Source: JAJPKK01 sp963747835 | Lineage (GTDB): Bacteria > Pseudomonadota > Alphaproteobacteria > Rhizobiales > Xanthobacteraceae | Reading direction: 5' to 3' | Assembly (NCBI GenBank): GCA_963747835.1 | Contig: CAVVGO010000007.1 | Coordinates: 310,001 to 374,000 of the forward strand | Length of the DNA: 64,000 nt | In this document: in pieces, positions 54,460 through 64,000 of the stretch | Position numbering within the stretch: the stretch's first letter is position 1 | Layout of the letters: the number at the start of each line of letters is the position of its first letter | The notes under the pieces: model-generated | The model's database searches: none | What the model saw: the letters and a program-made list of their open reading frames with translations, nothing else | Told to the model about the DNA's origin: nothing | Program-made: the position numbers and the translations under genes

Positions 54460-55446
54460 ATGACAATCCTGGTTACCGGCGGTGCCGGTTATATCGGCAG
54501 CCACATGGTCCTTGCCCTGGTCGCGGCGGGCGAACGCGTGGTTGTACTCGACAATCTGTCGACCGGCTTCAAATGGGCGGTCGCCAAGGGCGTTCCGCTC
54601 GTCACCGGCGAGACCGGAGACGAGACGCTGGTCGCCCGCCTCATCGCCGAGCACGAGGTCAGCGCTATCATCCATTTCGCCGCCTCGATCGTGGTGCCGG
54701 ATTCGGTATCCCATCCGCTGGCCTATTACCGCAACAACACGGTGAACTCCCGGGCCCTGATCGAATGCGCCGTCAAGGGCGGCGTGAAGGCCTTCATCTT
54801 TTCCTCGACCGCGGCGGTCTACGGCAATCCGGCCAAGGTGCCGATCGGCGAGGACGACGCGGTGGCCCCGATGTCGCCTTACGGATCCTCTAAGCTGATG
54901 ACCGAGATCATGCTGCGCGATGCTGGCGCCGCGCACGGCCTCGATTACGTCATCCTGCGCTATTTCAACGTCGCCGGCGCCGATCCGCAGTTGCGCACCG
55001 GACAATCGACCAAAGGGGCGACCCACCTCATCAAGGTCGCGGTCGAAACCGCGTTGGGCAAGCGGCCCCGCATGGACGTGTTCGGTACCGACTATCCGAC
55101 CCCGGACGGCACCTGCATCCGCGACTACATCCACATCGCCGACCTGGTGCGCGCCCATTCGGACGCGCTTGCCTATCTGCGCGGCGGCGGCCGGCCCATC
55201 ACGCTCAATTGCGGCTATGGCCACGGGTTTTCCGTGCTTGAGGTCATCGACACGGTGAAGCGGGTATCCGGCGTCGATTTCCGCGTCGACCGCGCCGCCG
55301 CCCGTCCGGGCGATCCGGCGCAGATCGTGGCGACATCCGATCTCGTCCGGCAGACGCTGGGATGGCAGCCGCAATACGACGACCTTGCCACCATCGTCAG
55401 CCACGCGCTGGCGTGGGAACGCAAGCTCGGCACGCTCCAGAACTGA
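54460..55446 (+). CDS. galE: UDP-glucose 4-epimerase
   Basis: A 328-residue SDR enzyme: MTILVTGGAGYIGSHMVLAL, VVLDNLSTGFKWAV, IIHFAASIVVPDSVS, FSSTAAVYG, and the Tyr-Lys pair SPYGSSKLMTEI. The C-terminal DGTCIRDYIHIADLVRAH and LNCGYGHGFSVLEVI are GalE. It interconverts UDP-glucose and UDP-galactose for polysaccharide. It is divergent from waaC. Confidence 0.94.
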   Translation: MTILVTGGAGYIGSHMVLALVAAGERVVVLDNLSTGFKWAVAKGVPLVTGETGDETLVARLIAEHEVSAIIHFAASIVVPDSVSHPLAYYRNNTVNSRALIECAVKGGVKAFIFSSTAAVYGNPAKVPIGEDDAVAPMSPYGSSKLMTEIMLRDAGAAHGLDYVILRYFNVAGADPQLRTGQSTKGATHLIKVAVETALGKRPRMDVFGTDYPTPDGTCIRDYIHIADLVRAHSDALAYLRGGGRPITLNCGYGHGFSVLEVIDTVKRVSGVDFRVDRAAARPGDPAQIVATSDLVRQTLGWQPQYDDLATIVSHALAWERKLGTLQN

Positions 55447-55603
55447 TGGGTGCTCAGCCGCAGGCGAACGGGAGCGCCGCCGGACTTCGGAAATTCAGAC
55501 GCGCATTGACCTCGGCAACCCTTCCGTCTATTCGGCACTGGACATCGGGCAATTCCGGAACGGCTCCGACGACCTTTTTTCAACACCAGTCAAAAGACAT
55601 CTC

Positions 55604-56315
55604 ATGAGCACAGACGCCTCCCGCTACGTCATTTCGCCGCCGCCCCAGCCGACCATTGCGGTCGCCGGCAGCGACAAGCTTTTTCCGGTGCGGCGCATCT
55701 GGTGCGTCGGACGCAACTATCTCGAGCACATCAAGGAGATGGGCCAGGACGAGCGCGAGCCGCCGTTCTTCTTTTCCAAGCCGGCCGACGCGATTGTGCC
55801 GGACGGCGCCACCGTGCCGTATCCGTCCCTCACCAAGGACCTTCACCACGAGGTGGAGTTGGTGGTGGCGCTCAAGGGCAGCGGCCGCAACCTCAAGGCC
55901 GCCGGCGCCAATGACCTGATCTGGGGTTACGGGGTCGGCATCGACCTCACCCGGCGCGACCTCCAGATTGCGTCGCGCGACATCAAGCGCCCATGGGAAG
56001 TCGGCAAGGCATTCGATTTCTCGGCGCCGTGCGGTCCGCTGCGGCCGGCCTCGGAGATCGGGCATCCCAAGAAGGCGCGCATCACGCTCACATGCAATGG
56101 CAAGAATCCGCCAGGATGGCGATCTCGAGCAGATGATCTGGAACGTTCCGGAAGTGATCGAGAAGCTGTCCGAGATGGTGGCACTCGCTCCCGGCGACAT
56201 TATCATGACCGGTACCCCGTCAGGAGTCGCGGCGACGGTCCCGGGCGACAAGCTCGAATGCGAGGTCGCGGGCGTCGGCAAACTGACGGTGACGATGGGC
56301 CCGCCGTTGAAGTGA
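55604..56315 (+). pseudogene. Fumarylacetoacetate hydrolase-family protein, one-base frameshift
   Basis: The ATG at 55604 starts a protein with IWCVGRNYLEHIKEMGQD, SKPADAIVPDGATVPYPSL, HHEVELVVALKG (EXE metal site), and IDLTRRDLQ. The frame breaks after ITLTCNGK at 56105-56106, where AAGAATCCG seems to carry an extra A; with AAGATCCG it continues IRQDGDLEQMIWNVPEVIEKL to MGPPLK at 56315. The repaired protein, about 237 residues, would resemble fumarylpyruvate or acylpyruvate hydrolases of the aromatic degradation pathways. No other gene of such a pathway is nearby. Confidence 0.82.
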
Positions 56316-56369
56316 CGGCATCGCCACGGTCAGCGCCGCCAACGGCTACCGCCGCGGATGATGTTGGGA

Positions 56370-57719
56370 TCAGCCGCCCTTCGCCGGGGTGATCTGCGGC
56401 CGGCCAACCACCATGATCAGCATGTTGCGGTCGAGCAGCCGCTTGGCGACGCGCGACACGTCGGCGAGTGTTACCGCCTCGACGAGGCTGTTGCGCTTAT
56501 CGATGTAGTCGATGCCGAGATCCTCAAGCTGGATCTGCACAAGCTGCTCGGCGATCTTGATCGAGGTATCGAAGCGCAGCGCGTAGGACCCGGTCAGGAA
56601 GGATTTCGCCTTGGTGACTTCATCCTCGGTCGGGCCGGCGTCCGCGAGCTTGTGAATTTCGGCTTCCATCACCTCAAGCGTCTGGGTGGCGCGGTCGGAC
56701 CGAGTCGCCGTACCGCTCACAAACAGGGCCGTGTGATCGAGCGGCATGACGGCGCTGTAGACCGAATAGGCAAGGCCGCGGACCTCGCGTACTTCCTTGT
56801 AGAGCCGCGACGAGAAGGCGCTGCCACCCAGGATATGGTTGAGCACGAAGGCCGCCATGAAGTCCGGATCCTTGCGGGAGATGCCGGCGCCTCCGATCAT
56901 CAGCACCGACTGCGGCACGTCGAGATCGATGGCGATCTTCTGCCCCAGTCCCTGCGGGACCGCCGCGGCGATCGTCGAAATCTGCGCCTTGGCGGGCAGG
57001 CCGCCGAAAACGTGGTCGATAAGCTTGCCGGCGGCGGCGGCATCCACATTGCCGACGATGCCGATCTTGAGCGTGTCGCGGGCGAAGTTCTTGCGGGTGA
57101 AGCCGCGCAGATCGTCGACCGTAATGGCCGCGACCAATTCCGGCGTGCCCCGTACCGGCCGGCCGTACGGATGCCCGGCGAACGCGGTCGACCACCAGCG
57201 CAGGCTCGCGAGGTCGTTGGGGCTCTGGGTGGCGCGGCGCAGCCCGGACAGCGTCTGCTCGCGGGCGAGCTCAACGTCGACACTGTCGAACCGGGGGGCC
57301 GTGATCGCGAGCCGTAGCAATTCGAAAGCTTCGTCCTGGTTGTCGGTCAACGTCCGCAACGAGCCCGCCATGTAGTCGCGGGTCGCGGTGAAGCTCATCT
57401 CGATCGCGTTCGCCTCGACCCGCTCGTGAAAGCTCTTGGAATCGATATTGCCGGCACCCTCGTCCAGAAGCGCCGCCGCCATGGTGGCAACTCCGGCCTT
57501 TTCGAGCGGATCCTGGCTGGCGCCGCCGCGAAAGGCGAATTCGAGCGAGACCAGCGGCACCGAAGGCTCGCGCACCAGCCAAGCCACGATGCCACCGGGA
57601 CTGACGATGCGCTCGATGGTCGTGGCGTGGGCTGAGGGCGGGGACGCGGCAAGCACGGCCGCGAACACCAGCGCGCCCGCGAGGACGCGCGGCAAATGAA
57701 GGCGGGCACGTGCTTTCAC
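56370..57719 (-). CDS. M16-family peptidase-like protein, non-catalytic type
   Basis: A 449-residue exported protein (signal LPRVLAGALVFAAVLAASPPSAHA). It has the M16 fold but the zinc motif HXXEH is replaced (ATMAAALLDEGAG), so it lacks catalytic ligands. It retains the C-terminal R/Y pair region (SRLYKEVREVRGLAYSVYSA). Such subunits pair with a catalytic M16 member. The preceding gene (57716-59154) has HFLEH; the two overlap by four bases, so a heterodimeric periplasmic peptidase is likely. Confidence 0.88.
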   Translation of the reverse strand: MKARARLHLPRVLAGALVFAAVLAASPPSAHATTIERIVSPGGIVAWLVREPSVPLVSLEFAFRGGASQDPLEKAGVATMAAALLDEGAGNIDSKSFHERVEANAIEMSFTATRDYMAGSLRTLTDNQDEAFELLRLAITAPRFDSVDVELAREQTLSGLRRATQSPNDLASLRWWSTAFAGHPYGRPVRGTPELVAAITVDDLRGFTRKNFARDTLKIGIVGNVDAAAAGKLIDHVFGGLPAKAQISTIAAAVPQGLGQKIAIDLDVPQSVLMIGGAGISRKDPDFMAAFVLNHILGGSAFSSRLYKEVREVRGLAYSVYSAVMPLDHTALFVSGTATRSDRATQTLEVMEAEIHKLADAGPTEDEVTKAKSFLTGSYALRFDTSIKIAEQLVQIQLEDLGIDYIDKRNSLVEAVTLADVSRVAKRLLDRNMLIMVVGRPQITPAKGG

Positions 57720-59154
57720 GAGCGATTCTCCGGACCGGCGGGAAGTTCCTTGACAAGATAACCGGTTACCGAGCGGCGCTTGTCAAGCCATTTGCGTGCC
57801 ACGTCGCGGACCGCATCGACCGTCACGGCACGTACGTTGCCCGACCACGCCTCCACTTTTTGCACCGTCCCGCCCGAGGTGAGCGCAGCCCCATACCAGC
57901 GCGCCATGGTGGCCTGATTATCCTCGGCATACACGACGTCGGCGATCAGCCGCGTCTTGGCGCGCTGCAGCTCCTCGGCCGTAATACCGTCTTCCGCGAT
58001 TTTTGCGATGACACTGTCGAGCGCGGCCTCGATGGTGGCGAATGAGACCCCCGGCAGCGGCGACGCGAACACGCCGAAACGCGAACTCATCGAGCGCAGT
58101 GCCTTGGTACCAGCCGCCCGCGCTGGTAGCGAGGGGCTGGTCGACCACGAGGGCGCGATAAATGCGGCTGGTCTCGCCAGTGCCCAACACCTGGGCGAGG
58201 ACGTCGAGCGCCTCGGATTCGCCGGGAGCGGCGGTGGCGGAAGACGGCACCAGATAGCTCCGTTGCAGGCTCGACTGCGCCACCCGTGGGTCCGCCATGG
58301 TCAGCTGGCGCACCGCGACCGGGGGCGGCTCCTGCGGCCGCATGCGCGGACCGATCTCGGCGCGCGGCTTGACCTCGCCATAGGTCTTCTCAGCGAGCGG
58401 CCTGACCTCCGCGGCGGTGACGTCTCCGGCGATCACCACCACCGCATTATTCGGGGTGTAGAAGCGCCGGTAGAAGGCAAGCGCGTCCTCGCGGTTGAGC
58501 TTCTCGATCTCCTGGTGCCATCCGATCACTGGCCGGCCATAGGGATGGTTGAGATAGAGTGCCGCGGACACCTGCTCACCGATCCGCGCCTCCGGACTGT
58601 TGCCAACCCGCATGTTGAACTCTTCCAGCACCACGTCCCGCTCGGGCAGCACGTTGGCGTCGGTGAGAATGAGACCGGTCATGCGATCGGCTTCGAACTC
58701 CATGACGGTGGGCAGATATTCCTTGGCGATGCGCTGGAAGTAGGCGGTGTAGTCCGCCGTCGTGAAGGCATTCTCCTGCCCCCCGATGGTGGCGAGTATC
58801 TGCGAGAACCGTCCTTCGGGATTTTTCGCGGTGCCCTTGAACATCAAATGCTCAAGAAAATGCGCGAAGTCCGGACTTGCCCGCCGTCTCGTCCGCGGAA
58901 CCGACTTTGTACCAGATCATGTGGGTCACGACTGGGGTGCGATGATCCGGGATGACCACGACCTCAAGGCCGTTCGACAGCGTGAAATGGGAAACCTCCG
59001 GGCCCGCGGCGGCGGCCGGACCGGCCGAATGGATCGCAATCGCCAGAGTCGCGGCGATGCCGATCGCACCGGACCCGCACAGCAATCCGGTGCGGTCGGA
59101 GCGACCCGGCGGATGCCGGCCATCGCCGGCACGACCGCCGTCCAGGAAGGTCAA
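57716..59154 (-). pseudogene. M16-family zinc peptidase, broken by two one-base frameshifts
   Basis: Three frames add up to one protein. The first (start 59154) has a signal peptide and FTLSNGLEVVVIPDHRTPVVTHMIWYKVGSADETAG; the second begins at the HFLEH zinc motif and runs through ENAFTTADYTAYFQRI and YLNHPYGRPVIGW; the third runs from SRFGVFASPLPGVSF to the stop at 57716. Breaks are at 58867-58868 (CTTCGCG, extra T on the coding strand) and 58084-58085 (GAGTTCGCG, extra T). With both removed, the sequence reads on without a gap. It would be the catalytic partner of the downstream M16 protein. Confidence 0.85.
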
Positions 59155-59195
59155 AATGTTACGAAAAACTCCGACGCGAGACGCTGGGTATCAAC

Positions 59196-59945
59196 TCACT
59201 GCGCACCTCGGACGGTCTGGGGATCAACCGGGGCGGCCGCTCTCGCCGCGGTATCCTTCGCGTTGAGGCCGTAGGGCTGGCTCGGCGACGGCGTGCGATA
59301 GCCGGCCGGCGGATCAGTGAGCACGGCGCGCGGCGGTTCGCGCACGAACTTTCCGTACTCGGGCGGCTTTTCGGTTTTGAATGAATTTGTGAGGCCGCCC
59401 AAGCTGGTTATGTTATCCCACAACGTCGTTTTATAGCCGAGCTCTTCCGGCGTCATTTCCGGAGCCGCGCCGCCCGACGGTCCCGCGGACGGACGGGGAT
59501 TCGCGGGAGACGGGGCGGTCGGGTTGTTAGTTTTGCCGGCGGCAATGTCCTCCGGGGTCATACGATCGTGCTGCACGTCGGCGAGCCAATCCACGGGCTT
59601 GCGCTCCTTCTTGGCTTTCTGTTCGGCCTTGCGGCGCTTTTCGTCGGGATCGGTCGGCCAGGCGGGATTGTTTGCGATGAGCGAATCGCCCGCCGCCGGT
59701 GGCGGCAGGGTTCGGGTCGGCGGTACCACCAGGGGTGGGCGCTCGTGGTATTCGATACCCGCCTCCTGACCGTTGCGCAGCCCGATGGCGCGCAGGAATT
59801 TGCGCATCATCCGCTCGTCAAACGGCGCATCGTCGTCGTCTTCCGCGGAGGCGGCGGAGGCGTCGCCCGCCAGCACCATGAATACACCGAACGCCGCCCA
59901 CACGGCGGCGCGCGCCAGTTTACGGTTTCGATTTTTTTGCGGCAT
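59196..59945 (-). CDS. Exported Pro-rich protein of unknown function
   Basis: ATG 59945, with GGGGAAC upstream, gives 249 residues; the longer frame to 60089 is improbable. The signal peptide (AAVWAAFGVFMVLAGDASA) is followed by an acidic stretch (EDDDDAPFDERMMRKFLRAIG) and a long Pro/Ala-rich low-complexity linker with KRRKAEQKAKKERKPVDWLADV. It ends in a Pro-rich tail (GYRTPSPSQPYGL). I recognise no catalytic motif. It lies between the M16 pair and lspA, all on one strand, so it may be co-transcribed. Confidence 0.7.
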   Translation of the reverse strand: MPQKNRNRKLARAAVWAAFGVFMVLAGDASAASAEDDDDAPFDERMMRKFLRAIGLRNGQEAGIEYHERPPLVVPPTRTLPPPAAGDSLIANNPAWPTDPDEKRRKAEQKAKKERKPVDWLADVQHDRMTPEDIAAGKTNNPTAPSPANPRPSAGPSGGAAPEMTPEELGYKTTLWDNITSLGGLTNSFKTEKPPEYGKFVREPPRAVLTDPPAGYRTPSPSQPYGLNAKDTAARAAAPVDPQTVRGAQ

Positions 59946-60108
59946 GGCCGTTCCCCATATCGAGTTACCGGACCTTATCGCCTCGTGGCGACGCATCAGG
60001 CCATTGACCCCAACTTGCCGCCCTAAAGGCGGACCCGGTTGGGCTGTGAATTTTGGCCCCCAAGTGCTTAACTTTGCAGCCCTAACCACCTGCGCTTATT
60101 GAGGCACA

Positions 60109-60628
60109 TCAGGGCGCTTTTGCGGCATCCCGCACAAACATCAATTCATACAGCAAACCGACCACTCCGACAACGATCGCCGCATCAGCCAGATTAAAGA
60201 CATACCATTCGAAGGTCCAGCTGGCCCCGGAGAGGTGAAACAGCACAAAATCCATCACCGCGCCGTGCAATGCGCGGTCGATCCCGTTTCCGATCGCGCC
60301 GCCGATGATCATGCCGAGCGCGACGCCCGATAGGCGCGACTCGGTCCGGCCAAGCCGAGATCCCAAGCAACGCCACTGCAATGACCTTGAGGGCGAGCAG
60401 CGCCCATTGGCCGAGCGGTCCCACCTGCTGGAACATCCCGTAGCTGATGCCGGTATTCCAGGCGAGCACGAGATCGAGGAACCCGGTCAGTGCGACCCGG
60501 CCGTGATCCGCGAGCACGAAATCATACAGCAGCCAGAGCTTCAGCCATTGATCGAGGACCGCAACCGCGGCCGCCACCACAAGGCCGAGACGCTGCGGCG
60601 CAGCGACGAGGAACCCGAGAGGCGCCAT
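60109..60628 (-). pseudogene. lspA: Signal peptidase II (LspA), one-base frameshift, fused in-frame to IleS
   Basis: The ATG at 60628 lies in the ileS frame with no stop between them. The protein begins MAPLGFLVAAPQRLG, and has DQWLKLWLLYDF and FLDLVLAWNTGISYGMF. After ALKVIAVALLG the frame breaks at 60362-60364 (GGG on the coding strand; two G would restore SRLGRTESRLSGVALG). It then has the two catalytic-Asp motifs GNGIDRALHG.VMDF and FEWYVFNLADAAIVVG. The repaired length of about 172 residues is normal. LspA cleaves lipoprotein signal peptides in the inner membrane and is usually essential, so the frameshift is probably a sequence error. Confidence 0.85.
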
Positions 60629-63697
<3,069 letters not shown>

Positions 63698-63883
63698 GGC
63701 GGCTCAACCTGGGATGTGGACGGCAAAATGGGGCAGATCCCGGTCTTCCGCCGACCTGACGGTCAGGCGGAAGCCGGGCCGATAATCCGCCAAAAGGCTG
63801 CGCCTATCCGGTGAGCGAAATCTTTCATCATGGCGGGGGTCGTATCATATCGACCACGCCGCGCAAAGGGCGACGTTGGCGGA

Positions 63884-64000
63884 TCACGCCGCCGGCGCCT
63901 CCAGCGGCGTTACGGTTCCGAGCAGCGGAAAGGCATCGCCGGCGCGCTTGAGCGCGATCTTGGCGATCCGGCAGTCCTCGTCCATGCGGTGGATCAGTTC
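63884..64000 (-). CDS. ribF: C-terminal end of bifunctional riboflavin kinase/FAD synthetase (cut by window edge)
   Basis: The last 38 residues (ELIHRMDEDCRIAKIALKRA, then FPLLGTVTPLEAPAA) and a TGA at 63884-63886 match the riboflavin kinase end of RibF. It is directly upstream of ileS on the same strand, and the order ribF-ileS-lspA is common. The space 63698-63883 between the genes has no supported feature. Confidence 0.75.
   Translation of the reverse strand, partial: ELIHRMDEDCRIAKIALKRAGDAFPLLGTVTPLEAPAA

Overview
The window is GC-rich, densely coded on both strands, and reads as chromosome of an alphaproteobacterium of the order Hyphomicrobiales, most likely the Bradyrhizobiaceae/Xanthobacteraceae side. 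This rests on family content: Bug-type and Liv-type binding proteins, a leaderless and a Tat-exported NitT/TauT binding protein, an HmuQ-like heme monooxygenase, Omp25/31-like porin, HdeD, and the ileS-lspA and ribF-ileS order. No rRNA, tRNA, CRISPR array or plasmid or phage backbone gene was seen.

Layout. 1-6 kb: end of an unknown gene, a secreted methyltransferase-like protein, then a NitT/TauT ABC importer operon with an embedded DUF1989 (urea carboxylase-associated/carboxyguanidine deiminase family) gene. 6-9 kb: ABC-F ATPase, small membrane protein, CorA. 9.7-12.2 kb: a TIR-transmembrane-tandem FGE-like protein. 12.3-18.5 kb: an operon with OPRT-like, 32-codon ORF, M20 carbamoylase/amidohydrolase, PyrD1B-like, PyrK-like, MFS transporter and XRE regulator, best read as orotate or related pyrimidine use. 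19-22.7 kb: Bug binding protein, cytochrome c'-like protein, and a Vgb-propeller protein with a heme motif. 23-27.6 kb: a complete branched-chain amino acid type ABC importer, livH frameshifted. 28.3-33.1 kb: an RND efflux adaptor and pump arranged tail to tail. 33.6-41.2 kb: a broken autotransporter, an IS110-family remnant, and a type I secretion locus (frameshifted repeat-containing substrate, ABC exporter, HlyD adaptor). 41.2-44.8 kb: HdeD, PRC-barrel and coiled-coil proteins, a frameshifted AraC regulator, an IsdG/HmuQ-like monooxygenase. 45-47 kb: a PQQ dehydrogenase with a lanthanide-type Asp. 47-56.4 kb: surface polysaccharide genes (fcl, gmd, two heptosyltransferase-family genes, a GT39-like protein, galE), an outer-membrane barrel, a deaminase, a frameshifted FAH hydrolase. 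56.4-64 kb: M16 peptidase pair, proline-rich exported protein, lspA, ileS, end of ribF.

A cross-cutting observation is that at least eight genes, including the normally essential lspA, are broken by what looks each time like one extra base. This is more like uncorrected sequence or assembly error than real gene decay, so the pseudogene calls should be treated as provisional. The strongest biological leads are the TIR/FGE-like receptor-like protein, the orotate-type operon, the DUF1989 transporter operon and the PQQ dehydrogenase.
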